A DNA stretch of 64,000 nt from Sphingomonas sp. IW22 (GCF_041321155.1 NZ_JBGGWB010000005.1:62001-126000); one strand, 5' to 3'. Positions 8,576 through 17,628 are shown, counted from the stretch's first letter. Made by a program: numbers and translations. The notes: a model not told the origin generated them from the sequence alone.

Positions 8576-9027
8576 AGCACCCGCTGTTGACCGGCGGCGC
8601 GGCGGGCCTGTTGCTGGCGGCGCTGGCCTGGCCCGTCATGCTCGATTCGCTGGCGCAACTCGACCAGATCCGGATTGCCGCGAGCGAGGACGCCGCCCGA
8701 GTCGAACCGATCGACACCATGGCGGGCGCCGGGTTCCGTTTGCGTTCGGGTTCGGTACAGGCGGCGCAGCGCGCCGTCGCCATGCGGTTCCGGCAGATGG
8801 GCAAGGCCAATGGCGTGCTGATCGAGCGTATCGCCGCCGGGGAGGCGCTGGGTCCGACGTTGAGCCTGCTGACGGTCGAGCTTTCAGGGTCGGAAAAGGC
8901 GGTGCTGAGCGTGGCCGCAGCCATGGAGAGCGAGGGGCCGGGCGTTCGATGGCGGCAGTGGCGGCTGAGCGCCGTGTCAGGTGGCGTGGTCCGATTGTCG
9001 GGACAGGTGGCGATCGCATGGCGATGA
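8572..9027 (+). CDS. GspM-b/PilO-like inner-membrane protein
   Basis: 151 residues, start ATG-less GTG at 8572 overlapping the previous stop (GTGA). An N-terminal membrane segment (LLTGGAAGLLLAALAWPVML) is followed by a short helix and a compact domain ending in an antiparallel beta pair (WRQWRLSAVSGGVVRLSGQV). This is the architecture of GspM subtype b and PilO, which bridge the inner-membrane ring of type II secretion or type IV pilus machines. It is clearly different from the canonical GspM at 14.7 kb. The last codon overlaps the following gene. Confidence 0.6.
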   Translation: MKHPLLTGGAAGLLLAALAWPVMLDSLAQLDQIRIAASEDAARVEPIDTMAGAGFRLRSGSVQAAQRAVAMRFRQMGKANGVLIERIAAGEALGPTLSLLTVELSGSEKAVLSVAAAMESEGPGVRWRQWRLSAVSGGVVRLSGQVAIAWR

Positions 9028-9428
9028 AGCGCATGACTCGCTGGGCATCGATACTCGGCGCGGTGGCGCTGGCGATCCCGGCAGCGATGCTGGTGCCGCG
9101 CATCATCGCGGGGTCGAATGCGGCGACAATCCCGCAGGCGCCGATCGACTGGCGCGCGCCGTCGCCATTGTCAGCGGCGCTGGGCCGTTCCCTGTTCGAC
9201 GCGGCGGCATCCGCCCCGGCACCCGCCGACGCGCCCGAACTGGTCGGCATCGTCGGGCGGCTGGGGCAGGACGCCGTGGCGATGGTGCGCGGGCGCGACG
9301 GCGCCGTACGGACGTTGAAGCCGGGGGAGGGCGTCGACGGCTGGCAGCTGGGCGCGCTGGCAATGGATGCGGCCTATTTTACGCGCGGCACGCAACAGGC
9401 GCGCGTGCCGCTGGCCGGGGATCAATAG
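9024..9428 (+). CDS. GspC homology-region-like inner-membrane protein
   Basis: 134 residues from ATG 9024 (ATGA overlap with the upstream stop); ATG 9018 is an alternative. One N-terminal membrane helix (WASILGAVALAIPAAMLVP), a Pro/Ala linker, then PELVGIVGRLGQDAVAMVRG and TLKPGEGVDGWQLGALAMD. This matches the pattern of the GspC/PilP homology region, which contacts the secretin N0 domain. There is no PDZ domain, unlike the full GspC at 11.5-12.3 kb. The 3' end overlaps the convergent gspD stop by 7 bases. It closes the three-gene platform-like module. Confidence 0.65.
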   Translation: MKRMTRWASILGAVALAIPAAMLVPRIIAGSNAATIPQAPIDWRAPSPLSAALGRSLFDAAASAPAPADAPELVGIVGRLGQDAVAMVRGRDGAVRTLKPGEGVDGWQLGALAMDAAYFTRGTQQARVPLAGDQ

Positions 9429-11515
9429 ATCCCGTCAATCTCCACCGTCAGCCGCGGCGCGGGCGGGTTGAGCAACAAGCTACGGCGGTCGGCCAGCCCG
9501 GCTTCGATCCCGCGAAGCCGCTGATAACGCTCGGCAGCAGCGGCTGCTGTGGCATCGGGGTCGCGCAGGATGGTCGGCTTCAGAAAGATGAACAGCGTGC
9601 GCTTCTGCCGCGCTTCGCGGCGCGATTTGAACAATTCGCCAACCAGAGGGATGTCGCCCAGAATCGGCACCTGGCTTTTCGAGCGCATGTAATCGTCGTT
9701 GATCAGCCCGCCCAGCACGATCGTCCGGCCGTTGTCCGCCAGAACCGTCGTGTTGATGGCGCGGCGGTTGGTGATGATGTCGGTCGCCTGGCTCAACTGG
9801 GTGGGAGCAATCGAGGACGCTTCCTGGCTGACCTCAAGGCGGATCGTATCGCCCGCATTGACGCGCGGCAGTACCCGCAGCGTGATGCCGACATCCTTGC
9901 GCTCGACCGAGGTATAGGGCGTCGCGTCGGAATTGTTGGTCAGGATCGATCCGGTGATGAAGGGCACTTCCTGTGCGACGACGAACTCGCCGATCTTGTT
10001 GTCCAGCACCGTGACCGACGGCGTCGACAGCAGGTTCGACTTGGTCGACACGCCCAGCGCCTGGACGAGGATCGAGAAATCATTGCCGATGGCGATATTG
10101 CCGGTCAGCCCCTCGCCCAGCAGGCGGCCCGCAGGCACGCCCAGCGTGTTGAGGATGGTGCCGAGCGAGATGCCGTCATTCGCGCCGAAACTGGTGGCGA
10201 CGCCCTCCACCTGATTGAGCACGGTGCCCGACGTGCCGATCTGGATGGCGAGCTGCTCCGCCTCATCCCCGGTGATTTCGGCAATGGCGGCTTCCAACAG
10301 AACCTGTGGCCGGCGGACGTCGAGATCGGCGATCAATGTGTCCATGCCCGTCATGGCGCTGGGCGCGCCGCGCACGACGATGGCGTTGATGTCGGGTGCG
10401 GGCTGGACCGTCAGATCGGGCGTCGAAAAGCCCTGCGGCGTGGGGTCGCGTTCATTCTGACCGACAGTCGAGATGCTGCCGCCGCCGGTGCCGCCGCCCA
10501 GCGCACCCGCCGCGCCGAGTGCCGCTTGCGCCGCCTGATTGTTCGAATTGACCAGCCCCGACAGTGCCGCCGTCGGATTGCGGTTCGATGCGTTCAGCCC
10601 GCTGCGCGTGCCGCGCGACTGAAGGCTGCGGGCGACGGGATTGCTGGCCTCCGCCTCCTGACCCAGCACACCGCGCAACACTTCGGTCACGCTTTCCGCA
10701 TCGGCATAGTTCAGGCGAAAGACGCGCGTGACCGGCGTCGCGCCGCCGGGCGTGTCGAGCGACAGGGCGATGCGACGTGCCTCCGCCACCGTGGCGGGGG
10801 TGCCGCGCACGATGACCATGTTGCTGCGGGCATCGCCCGCCACACGCGCGCCGCCCGCCTCGCCTTCGCCCACGACCTGCTGGATCGCGGCGGCCACGTC
10901 GACTGCCGAGCCGTTGCGGAGCGGGATCGTGGCAAAGCTCTGTCCGCCGCCGCCGTCCAGATTGCGCATCAGCGATTCGATCCGCCGGACATTGTCGGCA
11001 TAATCGGTGACGACGATGGCGTTGGGGCTGGCCAGCGGCTCGACCGAGCCAAAGGTGGCGATAAGCGGGCGGGCGATCCGGGCCGCTTCCGCCGCGGGCA
11101 CGTTCGACAGGCGGATCATGCGCGTCGTCAGTTCCTGACCCGAACCCGACCGGCGCACGCCGCCATCGCGCACGGCATTGGCCTGCGGCACGATACGCCA
11201 TACCCGCCCCGACTGTACAGCGGCAAAGCCATTGGCGCGCAGCACCGACTGGAACAGCTCCCACACGCCCTCCGCCGACAGCGGTTGGGAGGAGGTAACG
11301 GTGACGACACCCTTGACTGCGGGGTCGAGGATCAGCGTCCGACCCGTCAGGCGCGAAATCTGGTCCGCGACATCGGCAATCTCGATCCCGCGCATGTTGA
11401 CGACGATGTCGCCCGCCTGCCCCTGTGGCGCGGCGGCCAGCGGCTGGACGAGCATCGCTGCAAGCGCACAGGCCAGCGCGAAATTCGGGGCGGTTCGGCG
11501 GAAACGATGGATCAC
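9422..11515 (-). CDS. gspD: Type II secretion system secretin GspD
   Basis: 697 residues, GTG start; signal peptide MIHRFRRTAPNFALACALAA, cleavage near PLAAAPQ. The N0 domain begins VVNMRGIEIADVADQISRLT, followed by N1-N3 repeats (TRMIRLSNVPAAEAARIARP; VVRGTPATVAEARRIALS; VFRLNYADAESVTEVLRGV). A Gly/Asn/Ser-rich insertion lies inside N3 (about residues 290-350). The C-terminal secretin beta-barrel has VPFITGS and VLGGLINDD, with GDIPLVGELF near the end. It forms the outer-membrane exit channel of the T2SS. No dedicated GspS pilotin gene is seen nearby. It is the last gene of the G-H-I-C-D operon, 12 bases after gspC. Confidence 0.97.
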   Translation of the reverse strand: MIHRFRRTAPNFALACALAAMLVQPLAAAPQGQAGDIVVNMRGIEIADVADQISRLTGRTLILDPAVKGVVTVTSSQPLSAEGVWELFQSVLRANGFAAVQSGRVWRIVPQANAVRDGGVRRSGSGQELTTRMIRLSNVPAAEAARIARPLIATFGSVEPLASPNAIVVTDYADNVRRIESLMRNLDGGGGQSFATIPLRNGSAVDVAAAIQQVVGEGEAGGARVAGDARSNMVIVRGTPATVAEARRIALSLDTPGGATPVTRVFRLNYADAESVTEVLRGVLGQEAEASNPVARSLQSRGTRSGLNASNRNPTAALSGLVNSNNQAAQAALGAAGALGGGTGGGSISTVGQNERDPTPQGFSTPDLTVQPAPDINAIVVRGAPSAMTGMDTLIADLDVRRPQVLLEAAIAEITGDEAEQLAIQIGTSGTVLNQVEGVATSFGANDGISLGTILNTLGVPAGRLLGEGLTGNIAIGNDFSILVQALGVSTKSNLLSTPSVTVLDNKIGEFVVAQEVPFITGSILTNNSDATPYTSVERKDVGITLRVLPRVNAGDTIRLEVSQEASSIAPTQLSQATDIITNRRAINTTVLADNGRTIVLGGLINDDYMRSKSQVPILGDIPLVGELFKSRREARQKRTLFIFLKPTILRDPDATAAAAAERYQRLRGIEAGLADRRSLLLNPPAPRLTVEIDGIY

Positions 11516-11527
11516 GGGTTCATGTCT

Positions 11528-12310
11528 CTAGCGTAGCGGGACGGTCAGCGTCATCGGCTTGCCGTCGCGAAGGACCTGGATTTGCGCCGAACCGCTGGCC
11601 TGCGCAGCGGCAAAGGCAGCCTGATCGGCGGCACCCCTGCCCAGCGTCTGGCCATTGACCGACTGAACGACGTCGCCGGGCTGCACCCCCGGCAATCCGC
11701 CTGCGCCGATGCGGTAGCCGCCATCGGTGGGCGTCGCCTGCAGCCGTTGCAGCAGGCCCGCTGCCGCTTGTGGCGGCGGCGCGGGGGTGGGTGTGGGCCG
11801 CGCCGTGGCGGGCGATGAGGATGGCGGGGGCGCGGCGCCCGGCGCGCCCGCTGCGGGTTGCGCCGGATCGGGCAGGGCGAGAAACTCGAGGCGGCCGCCA
11901 TTGTTCAACAGGATGCGGTCGCGCTGGATCGACTCGATCGTCGCGCCGCCCAGATTTTCACCCACCCGCACCGCGCGCGGCGTGCCGCCGGCTTCGCTGA
12001 CATAGGCGACGGCGAACGATTGGGGCTGTGCGAATACCAGCCCCTTCAGCACGAATTGCAGTGCCGAGGGCTGAGCTTGTTCGGTTTGCAACGCCGCGCC
12101 GAAGGGTTGCCAGCCGATGGCGGGCGACAGGTCGGGCAGCGCGACCGGGCGGTTGCCCGACGGGACGGTAATCGCCCCCTGTCCGGCATGCCCGGCGATG
12201 CGCCAGGTCAGGCCGGCCAGTGCGGCGGCCACCGACACGACCATGGCCCCCGTGATGACGTCGAGGGCGATTCGTTGCTGGCGGGGCGAAAGGGCGGACA
12301 CGCGCTTCAT
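11528..12310 (-). CDS. gspC: Type II secretion system protein GspC
   Basis: 260 residues. After a short cytosolic segment, one membrane helix (VITGAMVVSVAAALAGLTW) anchors it. The periplasmic homology region runs over about 80-150 (LQFVLKGLVFAQPQSFAVAY, RAVRVGENLGGATIESIQRD), then a long Pro/Ala linker (about 155-190), then a PDZ domain (YRIGAGGLPGVQPGDVVQSV). GspC links the inner-membrane platform to the GspD secretin and helps select substrates. Its start overlaps the gspI stop by 4 bases, so translation is coupled. Confidence 0.93.
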   Translation of the reverse strand: MKRVSALSPRQQRIALDVITGAMVVSVAAALAGLTWRIAGHAGQGAITVPSGNRPVALPDLSPAIGWQPFGAALQTEQAQPSALQFVLKGLVFAQPQSFAVAYVSEAGGTPRAVRVGENLGGATIESIQRDRILLNNGGRLEFLALPDPAQPAAGAPGAAPPPSSSPATARPTPTPAPPPQAAAGLLQRLQATPTDGGYRIGAGGLPGVQPGDVVQSVNGQTLGRGAADQAAFAAAQASGSAQIQVLRDGKPMTLTVPLR

Positions 12311-12666
12311 GCCGGACCTGCGTCCACGAAACCGTCGAGCGATGCAAGCGGCGACGCGCCCCCGCGCGCATCGCCGGCATAAACATCAATCCGCACCCGC
12401 CGGATTGCGGGGTCGTCGGTCGCGCGTTCGACGACCGCGACTCGCCATGGCAGGCCCAGCATGTCGACCTGGTCGGACCCGTCGATCCCGGCTTCCAGTT
12501 CGGCGAGCCGGTTTTCAGCCACCCACATGGCGGCCGCTCGCCCCTCCATCGCGCGCGTCGAATCGATGTGGGTTTCGACCGTGCGGATCAGCCCCACGGT
12601 GGCGATCGCCAGGATCGCTAGCGCGACCAACGCCTCGATCAGCGAGAAGCCGTCATCCCGGTTCAT
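12307..12666 (-). CDS. gspI: Minor pseudopilin GspI
   Basis: 119 residues. A very short leader precedes the prepilin-peptidase site: MNRDDG^FSLIEALVALAILAI, with the +5 Glu of type IV pilin-like proteins and a hydrophobic N-terminal helix. The conserved GspI segment AAAMWVAENRLAELE follows. The protein initiates the pseudopilus tip together with GspJ and GspK in canonical systems, but neither partner gene is in this window. It overlaps gspH and gspC by 4 bases on each side. Confidence 0.93.
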   Translation of the reverse strand: MNRDDGFSLIEALVALAILAIATVGLIRTVETHIDSTRAMEGRAAAMWVAENRLAELEAGIDGSDQVDMLGLPWRVAVVERATDDPAIRRVRIDVYAGDARGGASPLASLDGFVDAGPA

Positions 12667-13115
12667 GATGCGGGCACCACCCGCGCGGTCAGGCCATCAT
12701 AGGCGACCGAAACCGTGCGCCCGCCCGCCGAGATCGTGGCGGTCAGCGGCTCCCCCGATCCTTCCGGTCCCAGGATGATGGGCGGACGGGCGGACAGGCG
12801 CATGGTCATGCCGCCGGGCAGCACATGGACGCCCAGCGCATCGTCCTCGATCGGTTCCCACCCGCCGCCGTCCTGTCGCGCAAAACCATAACCTGATTTT
12901 TCGGCGGTAAAAGCCACCAGCGCGTCGCCCAGCATCGCGTCGTCGGCCGCGGATTGCAGCCGGTCGGCCAGCCGCTGCGCCTCGCTGTCGACCGACGGCG
13001 CGCGAGTCGCCGCGCCGATGCCCAGCGTCACCGCGCCACCAGCGACCGCGATGATGGCCAGGACGATCAGCATTTCGACCAGCGTCATGCCCGCCTGATG
13101 GATGGGCGCGCGCAC
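12663..13115 (-). CDS. gspH: Minor pseudopilin GspH
   Basis: 150 residues from a GTG start (VRAPIHQAG) seven bases after the gspG stop; a longer upstream reading would give an unlikely Arg-rich leader. The prepilin site is QAG^MTLVEMLIVLAIIAVAG, with Glu at +5. The rest carries GspH features: DAMLGDALVAFTAEKSGYGF and a Gly-rich C-terminus (TISAGGRTVSVAYDG). It is a minor pseudopilin of the type II secretion pseudopilus, processed by a GspO-type peptidase that is encoded elsewhere. Confidence 0.9.
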   Translation of the reverse strand: MRAPIHQAGMTLVEMLIVLAIIAVAGGAVTLGIGAATRAPSVDSEAQRLADRLQSAADDAMLGDALVAFTAEKSGYGFARQDGGGWEPIEDDALGVHVLPGGMTMRLSARPPIILGPEGSGEPLTATISAGGRTVSVAYDGLTARVVPAS

Positions 13116-13122
13116 CGTTGCC

Positions 13123-13593
13123 CTACTTCTTGCCGTCGAGGTCCGCGTCCAGCCCCTCGCCACCGGGCTTTCCGTCCTTGCCCAGTGACTTCAGCTCAAA
13201 GCCGCCGCCTTGCGCGGTGTAGCTATAAGGATTGCCCCATGGGTCGAGCGGAACTTCGCCCAGATACCCCTCGCTCGACCAATTGGCCGGGACGGGCGGG
13301 GTCGACGGGCGTTCGGACAGCGCCTTCAGCCCCTGATTCGTCGTCGGATAATCGCCATTGTCCAGGCGATACATCTTGAGCGCGGCCGAAATGGTCCGGA
13401 TATCGGTGTTCGCAACGGTCACGCGCGCTTCGTCCGGTCGACCGATCACGTTCGGCACGATCAGCGCGGCGACAAGCGCGATGATCGCCAGTACGACGAT
13501 CATTTCGACCAAGGTCAGCCCGGCCTGATTGTCAGGGATTGATTGCGCCGGGTCGCGCCGGCTGTCATGAAACTGTTTCAAAAGGATGTGCAT
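13123..13593 (-). CDS. gspG: Major pseudopilin GspG
   Basis: 156 residues from ATG 13593; an in-frame ATG at 13626 would extend the leader by 11 residues and overlap the divergent gspL start. The prepilin cleavage site is DNQAG^LTLVEMIVVLAIIAL. The mature region has the signature NTDIRTISAALKMYRLDNGD, YPTTNQGLKALSERP and VPLDPWGNPYSY, with a C-terminal Asp-rich, calcium-site-like segment (GEGLDADLDGKK). GspG polymerises into the piston-like pseudopilus. It is the first gene of the G-H-I-C-D operon and starts 9 bases from gspL, so the promoters of the two units must overlap the coding sequences. Confidence 0.96.
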   Translation of the reverse strand: MHILLKQFHDSRRDPAQSIPDNQAGLTLVEMIVVLAIIALVAALIVPNVIGRPDEARVTVANTDIRTISAALKMYRLDNGDYPTTNQGLKALSERPSTPPVPANWSSEGYLGEVPLDPWGNPYSYTAQGGGFELKSLGKDGKPGGEGLDADLDGKK

Positions 13594-13602
13594 CGCCGCC
13601 CC

Positions 13603-14682
13603 ATGCGTCCACTCGATGAAAGTCATGTGACAGCCGCCCCCACGCCGCCGACCCCGCTTATCATAGCGGAGGGCGCCGGCGCGGCAACCATGCTCGTGCC
13701 CGGCGAGGCCGTGCGGCTGCTGGCCGTCGACCTGCCGTTGCCCAACCGCGCCAAAAGGCTTGAGGCGCTGCCCTTTGCTGTTGAGGAATTGATCGCCGAC
13801 CCGCTGGATGCGGTGCATCTGGCGCTGGGTGTCGAGCTGTCGCCGCGCCGTTTTCTGGTGGGCGTGGTGCGTCATGCACAAATGGCGGCATGGCTGGACG
13901 AAGCGGCTGCGGCGGGCCACGCCGATGCGGCCTTTGTTCCCGACAGCCTGGCGCTGCCCCGGCCGGGGGAGGGCGAATGGGCGGTCGAGCTGAGCGATAC
14001 GCGCGCGACCGTGCGGGCCGGGGACGGCACCGGCTTTGCGCTGCCCGCGCCGATGATCCGCGCGGCATGGGAAGCGGCGGGGCAACCGCCGATACGCAAT
14101 TACGGCGTCGCGCTGCCCGAAGACATGGGTGCTATGCCCGCCGAAATGGGCGATTTGTCGCTGGCGCGGCGGATCGCAGAACCGGCCCTGGACCTGCGTC
14201 AGGGCCGTTATGCCCGGCGCCGTGCCGCTCAGCTGCCGGGATGGGGGCGACGGTTGTTCTGGGTGGGCGCCATCGGTCTTGCCGCGCATGTCGGCATTGC
14301 CGCCGCCGACACGATGATGTTGCGCACCATCGCGGAACGGCGGGCTGACGACACCCGCACGCTGATCGCTGCCGCCGCGCCCGGCACGCCGACCAGTGGC
14401 GACGATCTGGCCGGTTCGGTCGCGGACCTGTTGCCCCAACCGCGCCGTTACAGTGCATTCCTGCCGTTATTGTCGCGCGTGTCGGGCGTACTGGCGCCGA
14501 TGGGTGAGCAGGTGGCCGTGCGGACGATCGGGTTTCAGGGGGATGCGCTGGTGATCGATCTGGAGCCGTTGGCGCCGGGGTTGGCCGGACGGCTGAACGC
14601 GGCGATCAGCGACGCGCGACTGTCTGGACAGGTATCGCAACTGCCCGGCGGGGCCATTCGATTGACGGCGAGGGGCGCATGA
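13603..14682 (+). CDS. gspL: Type II secretion system protein GspL
   Basis: 359 residues from ATG 13603. The N-terminal cytosolic part has the actin-like GspL fold (VRLLAVDLPLPNRAKRLEAL PFAVEELIADPL, a hallmark of the family) that binds the GspE ATPase. A single membrane segment lies at about 220-240 (RRLFWVGAIGLAAHVGIAAA). The periplasmic part ends in the ferredoxin-like domain that pairs with GspM (YSAFLPLLSRVSGVLAP; VRTIGFQGDALVIDLEPL). It diverges from gspG and overlaps gspM by 4 bases. Confidence 0.92.
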   Translation: MRPLDESHVTAAPTPPTPLIIAEGAGAATMLVPGEAVRLLAVDLPLPNRAKRLEALPFAVEELIADPLDAVHLALGVELSPRRFLVGVVRHAQMAAWLDEAAAAGHADAAFVPDSLALPRPGEGEWAVELSDTRATVRAGDGTGFALPAPMIRAAWEAAGQPPIRNYGVALPEDMGAMPAEMGDLSLARRIAEPALDLRQGRYARRRAAQLPGWGRRLFWVGAIGLAAHVGIAAADTMMLRTIAERRADDTRTLIAAAAPGTPTSGDDLAGSVADLLPQPRRYSAFLPLLSRVSGVLAPMGEQVAVRTIGFQGDALVIDLEPLAPGLAGRLNAAISDARLSGQVSQLPGGAIRLTARGA

Positions 14683-15170
14683 AGATCGAGCTTCGCGATC
14701 CCCGGCTGGACGCCGCCATCGCCCGGTTCGAGGCGTGGTGGTCCACCTTGTCCCAGCGTGAGCGGGTGCTGCTGACCGTGCTGGGCCTGCTGCTGGCCGG
14801 GGCGGGTCTGATCTATGGCGTGGTCAAGCCGCTTCAGGCCGCGCGGGCAGAGGCGCGCGCGGACATCCGTACTTATGAAACGCTGTCGGCGCGCATCCGC
14901 GCAGCGGGCAAGCTGGAGGCGCAGGTGCCGCGCCGCGCCGGCAGCCCGGTCGAGATCGTTCAGGCATCGGCGCAGGCGCAATCGCTGTCGGTTGCGGTTG
15001 AGGCGGCGGACGGCGGCGTGCGCGCGACCGTCAGTGAGGGGCAATATGACCGCGTTCTCAACTGGATATCGGACGTGTCGCGCACATCGTCGCTGGGCGT
15101 CACCTCGGCCCGGATCGTCCGGCGGAGCGACCCCGGCATGGTCGAGGCGGTCGTGAGTTTCGCACCATGA
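14679..15170 (+). CDS. gspM: Type II secretion system protein GspM
   Basis: 163 residues. Canonical GspM layout: a cytosolic amphipathic start (FEAWWSTLSQRERVLLTVLG), one membrane helix (VLLTVLGLLLAGAGLIYGVV), a periplasmic coiled coil (ARAEARADIRTYETLSARI) and a small C-terminal ferredoxin-like domain (EGQYDRVLNWISDVSRTSSL). It stabilises GspL in the inner-membrane platform. The start overlaps gspL and the stop overlaps gspE, 4 bases each, giving a coupled L-M-E operon. Confidence 0.93.
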   Translation: MKIELRDPRLDAAIARFEAWWSTLSQRERVLLTVLGLLLAGAGLIYGVVKPLQAARAEARADIRTYETLSARIRAAGKLEAQVPRRAGSPVEIVQASAQAQSLSVAVEAADGGVRATVSEGQYDRVLNWISDVSRTSSLGVTSARIVRRSDPGMVEAVVSFAP

Positions 15171-16624
15171 GCGCGGTTCTGCCCTACAGCTTTGCGCGGC
15201 GGCATGGCGTCGTCCTGCGCCAGACGCCCGACGGCCCCGAATGCGTCCATCGCAGCGGCGTCGCGCTGGACGCGCTGCTTGAGGTCCAGCGGATCGCCCC
15301 CGACGCGCGGTTGATCCCCGCCAGCAACGAGGCGTTCGACGCGGCGCTGGGCGCGTCCTATGGCGACCGTGCGGCGCAGGCGGCGGATTTCGAGATTGCG
15401 GAGACCGACCTTGCCGCGCTGGCCGATTCGGCGGCAGCGGTCGACGACCTGCTGGACACGCGTGACGATTCGCCGGTCATCCGCCTGATCAACGCGCTGT
15501 TGCTGGAAGCAATCAAGGAAGGCGCGTCGGACGTGCATGTCGAGACGCAGGAAAAGCGGCTTGTGGTGCGCTTTCGCGTCGACGGCGTTTTGCGCGACAT
15601 TGTCGAGCCGCAACGCGCGCTGGCGCCGCTGCTGGTCAGCCGTATCAAGGTGATGGCCAAGCTGGACATCGCCGAAAAGCGCGTGCCGCAGGATGGCCGC
15701 GTAACCCTTCGCATCGGCGGGCACGATGTCGACGCCCGCGTCTCCACTATCCCGACCCAGCATGGCGAGCGGGTGGTGATGCGTCTGCTGGAACGCGGGT
15801 CGATGACGCTCGACCTTGGCGCGCTGGGTATGAGCGAGCGGGACCGCACGGTCTTTACGCGGCTGCTTGAGCGGCCTCACGGCATTCTGCTGGTCACCGG
15901 CCCCACGGGTTCGGGTAAGACGACGACGCTTTATACCGCGCTGACGCGGCTGAACGATCGGCGCCGCAACGTGATGACGGTCGAGGACCCGATCGAATAT
16001 GAACTGGCGGGCATTGCCCAGACCCAGGTCAATCCGCGCACCGACATGACCTTTGCCCGTGGCCTGCGCGCGATCCTGCGTCAGGATCCCGATGTCATCA
16101 TGGTCGGGGAAATCCGCGATCAGGAAACGGCAAGCACCGCCGTGCGGTCGGCCATGACCGGGCATTTCGTGCTGTCGACGCTCCACACCAATTCGGCGGT
16201 CGGATCGGTCACGCGCCTGATCGACATGGGTGTCGAGCGCTATCTGCTGGCGCCGATGGTCGTGGGCCTGTGCGCCCAGCGGCTGGTGCGGCGGCTGTGC
16301 CCCAATTGCCGGCGTGAGGATGTTGCGGGTGAGGGCGACGTGCTGATGGTCGGCGGCGGGCTTCGCGTGGGTGAGCCGCTGTGGCGCGCCGAAGGCTGCG
16401 ACGATTGCCACGGCGACGGCTATCGCGGGCGCGCGGGCCTGTATGAAGTCGTCGCGGTCGATGACGGGTTCCAGGCGATGATCCATGACGGCGCGTCTGA
16501 AGCCGATCTGGAGCGCCACGCCCGCACCGATAACCCATCGCTGCTGGATGACGGCATCGCCAAGGTCCGCGTCGGTGTGACCACGGTCGAGGAAGTGGCC
16601 CGCGTCACGCGCGACGAGGCATAG
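15167..16624 (+). CDS. gspE: Type II secretion ATPase GspE
   Basis: 485 residues. The N1-type domain is followed by DSPVIRLINALLLEAIKEGA and SDVHVE, the N2 domain of secretion ATPases. The ATPase core holds Walker A (GPTGSGKTTT, near residue 245), the Asp box (VMTVEDPIEYEL), Walker B (DPDVIMVGEIRD, near 310) and the His box (HFVLSTLHTN). A zinc-binding tetracysteine motif, CPNC…CDDC (near 380-410), completes the family signature. The protein powers pseudopilus extension from the cytosolic face, docked on GspL. It is the last gene of L-M-E; gspF is separated by about 3.2 kb. Confidence 0.96.
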   Translation: MSAVLPYSFARRHGVVLRQTPDGPECVHRSGVALDALLEVQRIAPDARLIPASNEAFDAALGASYGDRAAQAADFEIAETDLAALADSAAAVDDLLDTRDDSPVIRLINALLLEAIKEGASDVHVETQEKRLVVRFRVDGVLRDIVEPQRALAPLLVSRIKVMAKLDIAEKRVPQDGRVTLRIGGHDVDARVSTIPTQHGERVVMRLLERGSMTLDLGALGMSERDRTVFTRLLERPHGILLVTGPTGSGKTTTLYTALTRLNDRRRNVMTVEDPIEYELAGIAQTQVNPRTDMTFARGLRAILRQDPDVIMVGEIRDQETASTAVRSAMTGHFVLSTLHTNSAVGSVTRLIDMGVERYLLAPMVVGLCAQRLVRRLCPNCRREDVAGEGDVLMVGGGLRVGEPLWRAEGCDDCHGDGYRGRAGLYEVVAVDDGFQAMIHDGASEADLERHARTDNPSLLDDGIAKVRVGVTTVEEVARVTRDEA

Positions 16625-16763
16625 CGCGCGGCGACAGCGCCCACTGATCGCACCATGTCGATAGTGCGACGGCTGCGACCTTAAGCCGTTGAGGGTGCCA
16701 AGCCAGACCGCCGCGACGCGATGGGCGTGCGCCGTCGTTGAGGTGGCAGGGGGCCGGAAAGCC

Positions 16764-17510
16764 CTATTGCGCGATGGCGTAATGCACGAAGACCTGCGCC
16801 CGCGTTTCGATTGGCTGCGGCTTGATGTCGATCGCGATCGGCGGCGGCGGCGGGGGTGGAGGCGGCGCTGCGGGCATCGCGCGCGCGCCGGAGACGGTGA
16901 TATCGATGCTTGCCGGATCGCGCATCGACAGGATCGGCCCCAGACGCAGCCCGGCGCCCGCGGCCACCGCCTCTGCCCGTTGCCGGGCGGCGCGGATCGC
17001 AACGGCGCTTGCGCGGCCCTGTGCTTCATCCGGATCGGACAGGGCAAAGCCCTGTATTCGGGCGTTGCTGGCGCCCAGTCGGGACGCAAGGCCGACCGCG
17101 GTTCCGGCCTTGTCGACGGCGCGCGTGCGGACGTTCATCTGCATGGTTGCGATTGCCCCGACGACGGCGCAATCGCCGGTACTGAGGCGTGGCTGACCGC
17201 CATAGCCGCGCCCGTTGCCACAGCCGTCACCGCGCACTTCCATCATATCGATGTGACCTGTGGTTAGTTCGCTGTCTGTGCTCAGCAGGTTGAGCAAGCC
17301 GCCGGTCACGGCCCGCTGCTTCGCCACCAGATCCCTGGTCGCCGCATCCGGGGTTTCGCCCTCACCCCGCAGGTTGATCTGGAGCATGGCGAGATCCGGG
17401 TCGGTGCGGACGATGCCGGTGCCCGTCACCTGAATCGTCCGGTCAGTGTCGGTTTGCGCCAACGCCGACTGTGGGATCAACAGCAGCGCGGTAAGAACGT
17501 GGCATTTCAT
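16764..17510 (-). CDS. SIMPL-domain (DUF541) periplasmic protein
   Basis: 248 residues from ATG 17510. A Sec signal peptide (MKCHVLTALLLIPQSALAQ) precedes TIQVTGTGIVRTDPDLAMLQ, the characteristic start of SIMPL/DUF541 proteins. AIRAARQRAEAVAAGAGLRLG is the second family signature. An unusual nine-proline run (AAPPPPPPPPPIAIDIKPQP) lies near the C-terminus, in place of a loop. Family members are periplasmic or outer-membrane-associated (for example E. coli YggE) with roles in stress that are poorly defined. It splits gspE from gspF and lies downstream of the catalase gene. Confidence 0.85.
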   Translation of the reverse strand: MKCHVLTALLLIPQSALAQTDTDRTIQVTGTGIVRTDPDLAMLQINLRGEGETPDAATRDLVAKQRAVTGGLLNLLSTDSELTTGHIDMMEVRGDGCGNGRGYGGQPRLSTGDCAVVGAIATMQMNVRTRAVDKAGTAVGLASRLGASNARIQGFALSDPDEAQGRASAVAIRAARQRAEAVAAGAGLRLGPILSMRDPASIDITVSGARAMPAAPPPPPPPPPIAIDIKPQPIETRAQVFVHYAIAQ

Positions 17511-17586
17511 CGACGTTACCCCCGGTTCGTAACCGTGCGCGACCGATTTATCAGGTGACGCAAGCAGGGCAACCGTCGCTGGACGG

Positions 17587-17621
17587 GCGCGGGTTCGGAC
17601 GGCGGTCATCCGAACCCGCGC
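17587..17621 (-). terminator. Hairpin downstream of katE
   Basis: A perfect 13-bp stem (17587-17599 with 17609-17621, GCGCGGGTTCGGA/TCCGAACCCGCGC) with a 9-base loop lies 8 bases past the catalase stop. No T run follows on the minus strand, so termination may be inefficient or the hairpin may act in 3'-end stability. Confidence 0.55.
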
Positions 17622-17628
17622 GCCGGAT

